From the NCBI GenBank assembly GCA_963932465.1, contig OZ010786.1:274568411-274632410 (forward strand): DNA of 64,000 bases. Direction: 5' to 3'. A program made the translations under genes and the position numbers. The notes under the pieces were generated by a model. That model saw only the letters and a list, made by a program, of their open reading frames with translations. It was not told where the DNA came from and ran no database searches. The stretch comes from Maratus speciosus. Taxonomy: Eukaryota; Arthropoda; Arachnida; Araneae; Salticidae. Positions 14,201-27,200 of the stretch are shown here, in pieces (position 1 is the first letter of the stretch; each line of letters starts with the position of its first letter).

Positions 14201-17200
14201 CGCATTCCTAAAAGGAATACTGTTTAAATATTTTACCCAATTAGTTAATTTCATTCCCTGCTGTTTTTTCATCTTTTCCCAATTTTTAATGTGATTTTTA
14301 GTGGGGTTTTTTGTACTTTGAAGTGATTTTTTGACTTTTTTTTAAACAGAAAAAATTCTCCGGGAATTTTTGCAATTGCCGTGATTAAATTTCAATTGGA
14401 AAAATGTCAAATCAGTTCTTAAAAAGAAGCTGAAATTTTAATTTGGCTCGAAAAAAAAAAAAATTGCGATAATTCAGGATTCGTTTGTTTAGAGACAGAA
14501 GCGGTTGTAGTTTGCTCGGGGGTACGTTGCCGAAGGCAGTCCCGCTCCCCAAATCCTAGATTTCTTTAATTCTATGTTTGTTTAAAACAAGTAAGAAAAA
14601 TCATGCGTTAAGCATAGATTATGAAACACTTTCCAACACTTCCTGAATGCTTTAACAAAACTTCGTTATTTAGGGAAATAAGGTATGTAAAAGAACTAAG
14701 TAAACATTTTAGAAAACACATAAAACATTTGAAAAACTGATTTCAGCTGTTACTGTCCATAGCAAATATGTATTCCAATTCTTTTGAACAGCCCTGTATT
14801 TGATCTGTAGAATGATATATATATACTATATAATGGGGAAATTTAGTTTAGCAAAAAAACACATAACAGGCTGAAATTTCTCTTTCAGCAATTTATACTA
14901 ATAGATGGAAACATACTTGTATACTTTTCTACAACCCTGTAGTTAACCTAGTACCTTTATTACATGCAACTATTTAGCTAAAGTTTAACTCAAAGTAAAA
15001 CACTCTTAAAACTACCGGAATCGCATTTCCAGAAATAATCATTTATAGACGGCCATGTATCCAATTTTTTGCCTGACCCTGTATATCTTTTTATATATGT
15101 TCTACAAACATTTCTTAGTAAACTAAATGCAGTTCAACATAAAAATGCCTAACTCATTTAAAAATCACCTTTAAGCAATTTGCAATCATACCCAGTAACC
15201 ATTACGAATTCTTTTGTGTAACCTAGTATATCAGTTACAGCATTTATACACACCACATACAATGCATAAATATAGTGAAACAAACATATAACATAAAAAT
15301 GCATTTCCAGCAATCATCGCTACTGTACAGTACTTCGGATACAATAGTATCTGAAGTCTTTTGTATGTCCCTGTAAATGCTATGCACTTTGTATTATCCA
15401 TGAAGTAAGTTATAGTTAACCTCAGTGACGTATATCAATTTCATTACACATGAAATAATTTAACATAATTAAAATACGCCGGAAAAAATTCCCTCCAGCC
15501 CTATATCATTATGTAACGGAATTCTTTTGTGTGGCCCTGTAAATGAATAATAACTATTTTTTGCACCACATATTCTACAGAAAATGCATAGCGCACTTGA
15601 TAAATGCATATCAATTTTATTATGTTTGAAAGCATGTAACATCATTAAAAATCATTTTAAGTGATTTTTTCCCATAGGCCGTAATGTAACGGAAAACTTT
15701 TGACTGTCCCTGTAAAGGAACTAAACATGCTACAAACTTCATTTGAAATAGGGTTCGTGATATAGTAGAGGTTACTAACCACCAAAAATTTCAGAACAAT
15801 CCGAGTATATTTACGGGAGTTAGAGCGCATACAGACGGACAGACAGACAGACAAACCGAAGTCACAAACACTTTTCAACTTTGTTGGAAAGTGTTAAAAA
15901 GCAACCAGTGAAACTCCACTAGTAATGAAGTTTTCTTTGAGGGGAAGGGTTTGAAATAACGTGCGGGATCGCACGATTTGTGCACAGAAAAGGAAAGTCC
16001 CGCATAATAAAAATGCTGTGCAGTATTCCCGCCCTCAAAATTCTTTCACAGATCTGTGATTCTTCAGCGAGTATTTAAAAAAAATTTTGAAGTCTGCGAT
16101 TTTTATTTCTTTTATGGAACTTCTCAAAATCAATTCGTGACTCGGTCCCGAAAAAATTGAGAATTTCTTCAAACGATCGTGAAAAATATCGTGAATTTCG
16201 ATGAAAGAGTGCAGAAAAAAATCGCGAATACTGTCAAAGATTGCGCAAAAATATCATAAATTTCGATAAATGATGCAAATTTTGTCAAAAAGTCGCGGAA
16301 AAGAGTAGAGGATTTTGATAATTGGTACGGAAAGATATCGAGAATTTTCCTGAACGGTTGAGCAAAACTATCGCACATTTCGACAAATGACCCCTGTAAA
16401 AAAATCAGTTTCGTGAATTGGTCACCAAAAAAACAAATTTCGTCAAAGGATCCCGATGAAAACAAGAATTTCGTCAAAGGATTGCAGAAAGAAAAGGCGA
16501 ATTTCGTCAAAAGGTCACGGAAAGAACAAGCGAATTTCGTCAAAAGATCGTGTAAAGAAAACACGAATTTCATCGAAGGATCGTGCTAAAAAATTCATAT
16601 TTCGTCAAAATATCGCAGTAAAAAATTCGAATTTCGTCAAAGGATCGCGACGAAAAACACGAATTTTGTCAAAGGTTAGTGGTGAAAAGTGCGGATTTCG
16701 GCAAAAAATCGTGTAGAAAGACGTGAATTTCGTCAAATGATTTTGGGAAAATTTTTAAATATGATGAAATGATTGCAGAATAAAATCGCGAATTTCGTCA
16801 AAATTTACTGCACTGGGCTAAAAGATTGAAACCTTGTCCTTTTCCTAGTTTCAAAAGAATGCCGCGAAATGAGAAGAAACTTCAAAAATTGCATACAAAT
16901 TTTCAGAGGAAAAATATTACTATATTGACTTGGAACCATATTCCTTTTACGAATGTCAAAATATGGTCGCGACCAACCAACATTCAACCAACCAACCAAC
17001 TCCAGATTAATTTTAATTTTCTGTGCTATTATGTCTCATTTTCAAAGGAGGCAGGGTCTGTGCATCCCGCACCTTTCCCTCGGTTAATCGCGTTTTGGAA
17101 TTATTGTTTCACATCTGCATTCCCTTTCAATTTTTTTTGCTTTTTTCTAGACTTTAGACTGCCAAATCAAAGAGACAAATAATTTCTGTTTCTATCCTCG

Positions 17201-17574
17201 TCAAGGAGTTGCGTTAATTTCTCATGAAATTGCAGAAACATGCAATAGAAAGAACGGTGTTAAACAAATCTCCCACAAATAAAAGATGTCAAAGTGGGAT
17301 TATAAAACATGAAAAATGAAAATGAAATAAATAGTTTGACGAATTTAAAAAAAAAGTGAATATTACGTCATATTGGAAATATAATGGACAAGTGAATGTG
17401 CGGCAAGTGAATATGTAACATCATGTGAGTTTGAAAAAATGTATTGAAACATAATAAAAGCCCTTCTATGGAAATATTGGCATATTTTAACATATCTCTA
17501 ATCTTGATTTACTTTTTGTTGGTGAAATTAATATTTAACTTCGAAATCTACTTCCGCCTGTAGGCCGAGATGGC

Positions 17575-17612
<38 letters not shown>

Positions 17613-20600
17613 TACAAAAAGACAAATGGAAAAAGAAATCTTTAAAAAAAAGAAAAATTCTATTAAAATCTTGGATTATAATGGAAAGAACTATCTTGGG
17701 GACAGTAGTCACATTGATTGCCCAATTAATTTATAAAATGATGTTTTCAAAGAAAAATGCTATTTAAACTTTATGCTGGAATATTGTATATTACTCACTA
17801 CCTTATGCCTTATCGATTTATAAAAAATTTTTTTAAAAATTTCCACTAAGTCACAGAGTGAAATTACACACTTATTGGAGAATCGCCCACATGTAGTATG
17901 TATAATTAAACTCAAAAGAAATCATAACTATTGTAACAAAATTACATATACTGGTCATATATAGTTATGAAAATAACCAAGCCAACTCAGCTTATTAAAT
18001 ATGCATACTTAGAGCTTTTGTGTACTTTTATATCATAGTATGTCGACTTCAGTTTTTTTTTTTTTTCGTGTAGAACTGTAACATGTCTGATCATCTAATA
18101 CTCAAACATTTTTAATATTTTAAATTTTTTAGGATCATCCAGATCAAGAACCATTGTATCTAATCAGAGGCCTCTTGAATGTTGTACAGGATTACACATG
18201 GGAACCTAATTCTGATTCAAAAGTTTTGGTATATTTAAATGTTTTGAATTTATTATCAGCTATGACTCAAGAAACTTATCTCTGGTCAATTGAAAGAGGT
18301 AGTTATTTTCTTGTCGTGCTAAAATTCTTAATTATGTGTTATTATTTATTTAAGTTTATACTCATGTCCCAGCAGTTTTCTTTTACTTTGTATACAATTT
18401 TATATTTATTTTTTTTTTAGTTTTACTTATTAAATCCTAGTAATCAGAGGATTTTTTATTGTAAAGTATTAGTTGGCTTAATTTTTATTCTTTATAAGAT
18501 GTATACAGTACTGGCCAAATTATTATGGTAACAGGAAAATTTACACATAAATCAGTGTAGAGGTTAGTTTATTATATTATGTTTAATATTGGGTGAATAT
18601 ATATGCATAACTTATAATGAGCATAGTTATAGATGTCTGCTCATGGCTTTTAGTACTTCGTGTGTCCACTTTCAGCAGCTATGACTGCCTTTATACGTCT
18701 TGGCATCCCTTGGATGTACTTCTGAATTGGTCTTTCCATTTCATCACTATGATTCCATACACGAATTAATCATTCAATTAGTTTAACCTTATTTGTTACT
18801 GCAATTTTATTGACTCTGGTGTTCAAGTCATGCCATATTCCCTCAAGTGGGTTGCGGTCAGGGCTATTTCCTGACCACAGCAGTAGTTCCAAGCCTATCT
18901 CTTCAAAGTAACTTATTACCCTACCAGTCGTGTGACAAGGCATCACGTCTTGTCTTGCATCACGACACAGTTGCCATCTGGGAATCATTTTTCTAACTGT
19001 GCTTGCATTCTCGATTGCACTACATCCAGGTATTGGTACATACTGCCTTTAACGATATATAGATGGCATGGTCCTCTGATGGGGATCATGCTCCATACCA
19101 TCACCTTTGCAGAGTGTTTCACATTCTGTTGTGAAAACTCTTCACCTGTTTCAACAGCACCAATTGAGACTTGTCTTTCATGATTTCAATGGTGGATTCA
19201 TCAGTAAAGCAGATGCATAACTAGTCTTCTTCCGTCCAATCTTGAAACGACTTCACCCACAGTTGACGTTTCTTCCACATTGTATCAGTAAGCTTCAGAG
19301 GATTTCTTTCTACCTTCCTTGCGTAATCTTAGCAGAGCACATTCATCCTGAGATGTTGAAATCCACTTTAGCCTACATTTTTATTTTTTATGATTTGCCA
19401 AGGATGTGCCTGCAGTTTCAAGTGAAAGTTTTACCTTGGACACAACCTGCTGTGAAACATTCAAATCCTGTGCTATTGCATTTTGACTTTTGTCAGTACA
19501 CTTTAACAATATTTCAATCTGCCCATGTTTTCAGGGAGATAAGTCTCCTCTTTTACCCATGACTTGTAGCAGAATGGTTTCAAAGACAACTTAAAAGACT
19601 AGTAAATGTTGGAATTTTTTTAGTTAACTTACTATTTTAAGAAATTAGCTATTTCCCCCTCCATTTTATCGTCCAATCTGTCAGAGCTACATTTTTTGTT
19701 TCCACCCTGCCGGCCTGTTTACATTTCTCCCGGCATTTTTTGCCATGTTGAATTGTTTCACGCAGTTCTTGCATAAAAAACTCACCTTTTTACAGGTCTA
19801 TAGATGGCGCTGGTGGTATGCGAGTGTATTACGTCTTGCCACAGACACTTATTTTATCATGATTCGCTCAGATACCTAACTGGACGAATCATGGTACGTA
19901 TATGCAAATGTCTTATTTCACTGAGTTTTCAGATTAAATATATAAGCTTATCAGCCCTAGGGCAAAATCAACAATATTTAGCCAAAAAATAGAAAACAGT
20001 AAGCTGTCAAAGTCACATACATGTTCCAGTATCAGAGTCCTGTTTGTGAGTTGCACCAAATATAACAAAACATGAAAATAGACACAGAATACTCTGTTAC
20101 TATAATAATTTGGCCAGTACTGTATGTTATTGTCAGATATATCTTTTCTCATTTTTAAGAATTAGCCTTTAAGTGTACAATAATCCAATGCAGTTTTATA
20201 TCTTTATTCATTTGTAAGAAAATAGATACAAGACGAAATTAATTATTTGAAAAATTGTATTGTTTCCACCTGTACATATTTAATGAATTATCAGTGCATA
20301 TATATGTATTTAAATGAATTGTGTAGCAACAATTACATTTGAGAAATGCTTTGCAAATATTTGAATAAACACATATTTGAACATTACGCATTAACTTGAA
20401 GGAAATAATGTAGAACTTGTCTAACAGCTGTACTTTGTACTAATTAGCAAGTCTGTGTGTTTATGAAGCCTTTTTTTTTTTTCTTTCACAAAAGATTATC
20501 AGTAACTCTTGTTTTTCATTTAGTTGTATGTAATATTTCTGCACTGAAAGATCTTTTGAAATTATAGAAGAAAATTGATTTGTGTGTTTAATGTCTTCAC

Positions 20601-21206
20601 TTAAAATTATCAATTTACTCAGCAGTATGTAGTTAGTTGGTTAATTAAATTTATAATGTGCATATATTTGGAAATAAAAGTTCTCTCAATCTTTTACATA
20701 TTTTGTAATAAGACTGTTATTAGTGATATATAAGACTGTTATTAGTGATAATTTCAGTCCTGATATTTTATTTCTTAATATTTGAGTATCAGTATCATTT
20801 GACTTCTGATAAGTTATCCTTATTATCCTAGAATTATTAATTTCTTAAATATATACTTATCTCATACTATTTTTTAATTATTAAAAAAAACTATTAATCA
20901 AAAAGAAAATTTGATTAGATACTTTGAAAATTTCCACACTTCTGCTCCCAAGCAAGAGCAAAATGTATTCTAAAATTATGATTTCTTTGAAACTGTTGGA
21001 GCTAGAAACTTGAAATTTGGAATGGTGGTTATGCTTAATATGTAAATGCTCTCTAAGAACAGTTTTTAAAAATTCAAAATTTAAAAAGGTGAAATTGCTA
21101 TTATTTTTATTCTGCCTTTCTTAAATTTAAGGATGCAACAAATGTTGTGAAATTCTTTGGAAAAAACTGGCATTGACTTACATTTTTCTCAGAAACTACT
21201 GTAGCA

Positions 21207-21250
<44 letters not shown>

Positions 21251-24200
21251 TTTTGATTTATATTAGTTTTATAATTAGCTATATTTTGACCACTTTGCCT
21301 TTCTGAAAAATCACTTCTTTTTTTGTAATGTTAATTTAAACAAAGGCAAAATTTGATTTCTTTTGTTTGAAAAATCTTGTAACTATTGCATTTTTTTATT
21401 TTTATTTCATGCTGAACAATCAATTTGTTTTTCAGCTACTGTCAAAACTATTTACAAAATTTTTTTAATCACTTCTATAGTTCTAGAGCAAAATATACTA
21501 TAATATAAGCTTGCCCCTTAAAATAGTTATTCTAGAGCATTGGTCACATGTTGTGCAGATAATATAAACATATTTCATCTAGTTCTGTCATTCTCAAAAA
21601 ATAAATTTATATACTTTTTAACAAAATACATTAAATTACAGTAGAGTACCACTGATCAATATATATCTGTATATGTAAGACTGTATCTGTATCTGTAAAT
21701 GCAAAAATAGGAATTTAATTCTTGAACATTTCCCCTATGGCAATAAATATAAATCTCCCCCTACCCAAACTTTTCTGATTTATCTTACCTACAAAAGACT
21801 GTCCTGATTGACTGACTGAATAAGTTATCATTGCTCAAAGAAAACTATTGAAACTAAAAACTTGAAATCTTAAGCATGTACGAGTATTTGTAACATTATA
21901 CAGACCCATTAATGAAGGATTTTTCTAAATTCAACTCCCAATGGGGTTAAAGGAAGTGTGGAAAGTTTTAGGTCATTTTGCCATATCTCAACAGTGGTTT
22001 TAGGCAGAAGCACAAATTTACAAATTTCTGAAATTCAACCCCTAATGTAGAGAAATGAGGTTGTTAAAGATTCTAGATCATCATGAATAAGGAATTCTTC
22101 CATATTTGAGTCTGCAGCCAATATTTTAATGTTAGCAAGTTTGGTTAGATTTAAAATTAATTCCCTTGTTTCCACCGTTGTAATTCTTGAAATAATGTTG
22201 CTGCCAGAATTGCTTATGTTTGATGCCAACTTTGATTCTATACCTAATTATGGAATATTAAGATGATTATTTTAAGGACAACTATTTCCTGTTTGTTCTT
22301 GTAGAATGTATATACTATATATATGTATGAAATAGTTCAGTTTGTATGTGGGTTAGGCACCCACACTGCCTGATAGATCGGACAAATCTGTGATAATATT
22401 TTTTTGGAAGTAGATATTTATGATTTAAATACTGATTGCCATATTAATGATTTATGAGTGCAAAGCTCACAGGTCCCCATTATAGTGATTGCCCTATTTA
22501 CAGTTTATGGATGTGAAGTGCCAAGGGCTCTGTTAAAGTGAGCCCACCACCCCCTGTTATAGTGATTGTCTTTTTAGTGTTTGATGTATGGGTATGATAG
22601 TCAAGGGCCCCATTATTATCATTTTAACAATTTATAAGGCATAAATCACACAGGACCTTGTTCTAGTGGTTTCCATATTAACTATTTATGAATGCAAAGT
22701 GCACAGACTCAATTGATTGCCTGCTCTGTATTTTTTTAGGCTTTTCCATATTGTTTATTTTACCCATTAAACTCTCCACCCCCCTTTCTGAAAGATTAGA
22801 AAAGGCAACACCAGGTGGGTCTGCTAGTATTAATATATATCATTTAAAAAAAATTTCTACAATTTAAAAAGGCAGCACTTTATTTAATCATTCATATATT
22901 ATGAGAAAATATTAGTTTGAGACTTCACTAAGAATTATTTGTGTTAAGTGAATTATAATACTTATTCAGCCAACGTTATAAATATATTTAAAAATAAAAT
23001 CATTGTTAAATTGCCAACATTTTAAACATAATTTGATCCACATGGAAATATTTAAGCATACAACAAATACTGCAAATACAAATTTAAATTAAAAGAACTT
23101 CAATTTATATTGTTACCCACAAAATGGTGGAACCAGATATTTTGTGCTATTCTGATAATTTTTTCCTAAATTCTCATCATGCTGAGCATCAAAACAAAAC
23201 AAAGTACATTTACATAATTCTTTAGCATCACAGTGTATTTTTCTTTACTGTACGGATGAGTTCCATTACAGTTAAATCCCACAGAATGAAAATTGTATTG
23301 TAACAAAATGTTTAGCATTTTACAGCAATATCTCCATTAATGGGATATAATTCCAGCATAACAAAATGTTCTTATAGTGAACAGATTTTTGTAACCCCAT
23401 AGAATTCATTCCAGTGGAATCTGTCTGTATTATATTTTCTTTTTAATTGTTTCTTGTAGTTGCTATGTATTTAATGACAAATGTATAGTATAATTAAGGA
23501 AGAAATAATTAAAATTTATAGATATGTAAATTTAATATTTTACTTTTGTTATTTTTATCTCAATCCAACTGATTGATAAAGAAATTATATGTGTTGAAAA
23601 TTTCTAAACTGAGTGGAAATGTGTTCAAGATTTGAACTCAGGATTTTCTGTGTACTGTGTGGGCACAACATATCTGCGTAGAATCTACATATCCATTATT
23701 CATTGGAATTCCTTTGCCTGTAGTTTATTCTGTTGACCTGAGTCACATAACAAACCAAATGTTATTAACAAAAGGTTTTCTGGTTGAATTTGTATCTGCC
23801 AGTGAGAAGCTGTCCAAATAACTCAGCTGGCGGAATGTTTGCACAGTACACGAACTTCCTGTGTCTGACTCCTGGTCTAGACACTTTTTCACTCAGTTTA
23901 GAAATTTTCAACACGTAAAATTTAATATTTCTATCGAAAATAAATATTTTGAAGCTAATATTGAAATATTACTTTAAAAAAAAAAGACCTGCAGATACTA
24001 AAACAATTGAATAATATTTATTAGAAAGCATTGTTTTATTCAAATTAAGAAAAAAAATGTATTCTATTCAGGTTTTTACTGTACAAACACAAATGCATAA
24101 AGTCAGCAAAATAAAAACATTTGTTGGAATGGGAATTATAGGTTATAACAAACATCTGTTATTTCAAAAGAATATTATTTCAATAATTTAGGCTTGTTTT

Positions 24201-27200
24201 CTTTTTTAGTTGATTCTAATGATGCTTTGTATGGAGGTGACCCAAAATTCATTGCAGAAATCAATAAAATTTGTTCTACTTTGATTGATGAAATTCTAGC
24301 ACACTTAAAATATTTGGGAGAAAGAGGAGTAAGTTCCTTCATATTACATTCTACAATTGACAGTAGGCCTTTGCCTATCTCAATCATAAATTTTAATAGC
24401 AAATTCAGTTTGAGTAATGTAATTTTTAGATTCCTTTTGTTTTCTAATGTATATTTCAATAAAGCTAGTAGGATGTCTTTAAATAAAATAAAATGCCTGC
24501 TTACAGAACAGTAAACTAAGCAGACTATAATCTGCAGATTATATGCCGATGCGGGTTATCTTCTGAAATTTTTTTATAATTGCTAAAAATTTCAGCTGTG
24601 GATTATACGCCGCCACGGATTATAGGCCGAAAATTACGGTAATATGAATTAACTTTTAAAAGAGTGACAAATGGAAATTTTACTGCATTTATTTAGTAGG
24701 GGAATAATCTTTATTTTTTTTATTTCAGTTGTGAATACTGTTTTAAAAATTTTACTTAATCTTAATAACTTATTTATTTTTAATTTTAACATTTCATTCA
24801 GGAAATGCAGCATATGAGAGACTAAAATGCTCTTTTGTTAGTTGTTAGTCAGGATTCTCACTGTCTTTTGACCAGCCTTAGCAATTTGACTAATAAGAAA
24901 TAAAAGCTATAACCAAATGAAAAAAAAAATGTTAGCAAAATAGATTCATAATGAAACACTGAAAAATCTATCTTTAATCCCTTAATGTACCTATTTTTTT
25001 TTTCACTCTGTTCCAAAAAAACCTAATTTTTTGTAATTGCTTATAGATCAGTTTTTCATCTCACTTCAACTATCTTCTACAGAAACTATTAAAAATAATT
25101 ACATTTAAATGTCTTGCGCAATCAAGAAAAAAAAATTGAAACTCGGTTTCACTCATTAAAATGTGATGAAATAAAACTTTCTAACCCAAGCTAACTGAGG
25201 ATTTTAAGATATTACATAACAGGAATTTTCAGTTTAACATCGTGAAAATATATACATAAAATTGCTATGAGATTTTGCTAAACAATAGAAAAAATTGACC
25301 AGTCAATGACAAATAATATCATAAGATGAAACGCAATTTTTCACCTTGATTCAACATAAAATATATAATGTGAACATTAAAAAGGTCCACAATCTTACTT
25401 AAAAGGCGACTAATGTAATGAAAAATATGTTACAAGTTTAAAATATACATTTTATTTAAAACTTCTTAGTACTTTCAAGCCTTCCAGGCTCATCATCAGA
25501 GAATATCTTAATAACTAAATCCAAGAAACTGCTACTGCTACTTCTACTTTCAACTCTAGTAATTATTGGTTCTCTCATTTTCAAAACAAAGTGACGTATT
25601 TGTATAAATAAACAGCATTTAGTTATTAAGATATTCTCTGATGATGAGCCTGGAAGGCTTGAAAGTACTAAGAAGTTTTAAATAAAATGTATATTTTAAA
25701 CTTGTAACAACGTTTTCATTACATTAGTTGCCTTTTAAGTAAGATTGTGGACCTTTTTAATGTTCACATTATATATTTTACAGTCAGTGACATTTTGTGT
25801 ACAATTAATAGTGTCTAATTCCAGCACCTTATCATAGCAAACCTTTCCCTATTTTGGCACCTGATGTGAGTAATTTTGCTTATGTTTCTATCAGTGACAA
25901 ACAAGAAACACCTATTAGCATGGCATACAATACTTTGGCACCACCCGCATAACCCTTGCTGTGGCTTTGGCTGATGCTAAATTGAATTGGTGTTGAGTCA
26001 GTATCTCTAAAAATAGAATAATCTAAATGGTACAGTGCAATTAAACATGATAAGTGACATCAATCATTCAGTAATGCAAATAAGAGTCTCAACTGTACTG
26101 ACATATACATACCAACAATTAAAAAAAAAAAAAAAAAAAAAAAGCAAATATTGAGCACTCTCAATTTGACAAGTCTAACTGTTCATTTATTTGAAAAATG
26201 AAGCATTTTGTTGCAATTTTGAAAAATGGTGAATTGCAGTGAAAACTTTGTTTGCAGTGCATATTTACTGAAAATGAATAATTACATTTTGTTAAAAAGT
26301 TTGCTTAAAAAATTGTTAACGTATAATTGCAAAATTGCACTAGCTAATTTTTTTCTTTTGTTTATTTTATTATAGTTTTTGTCATAGCACTTTTGTGAGA
26401 TTCTCCTCCTATTTATTTAATTATTATATAAATATATTATTTCCAGAATTTCAAGAAACAGAGTACCTTAGCCTTAAACCTATTGTGTCACATTGTTGCT
26501 CATGGTGATTTATCCTGTAGTTCCTTATTTACCTTGTGTAATAATCTTTGGATGCTGGCTCAAAGACATGGACATTGTGACCCAAAACAAGCTGTAAGTC
26601 AAAATTTTAATTAACCTCTCTTTATCAAAGTTATAAATTTAGTTTAATGATAGTGATTTATCTTCTATATATATATATATATAAAATTAGCAATTTTCTA
26701 TTGTGTTTGTTATATACCTTAGTTAAATGATGTTGAAAAATATAATTGATGCCATTAGACTTTTGGCATCCTAAACCCTTTTAATACTAATTCAATTCCA
26801 TATTTTAGGGATATTGTTTAGAGAACTTCATACATTTTTTTCATGTTTAAAGAATAAAAGAACATAAATGTGTAAATTAATAGTGATTGGTTATATAATA
26901 ACTAAAATCTTAGTAGAAGCCAGTATTGTTTTTGTTTATATGTGTTGCTTATGCACACAAGTTATTTTTATTGTTTAAAAATATTTCATTATGTGGTTTT
27001 ATTTATTTCATTTTGTAAGTTCATTTGTTGTAGTTAAAACTTTTTGAAATTTAATTTGTTTTTGCTTTTATATTAATAAGGAATATCAGTATTAATTGCC
27101 TGTTTTGTTCATTTAGTTTCTTTCTTATATTACTTTTTTTTTTTTTTTTTTTTTTGGTTGGGGGATGTAAAGCAGAAATTTTGAGTGAATTATTATTCTT

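Noticed and set aside
16169..16716. Two overlapping open frames (134 and 86 codons) on opposite strands
   Set aside because: Both are products of a ~33-bp minisatellite whose period preserves frame.
18932..19562. + strand frames of 83 and 106 codons
   Set aside because: Antisense shadows of the decayed Tc1-type transposase.
23268..23428. Possible MITE with TACAG-type ends
   Set aside because: Inverted ends match too poorly and no reliable target duplication was seen.
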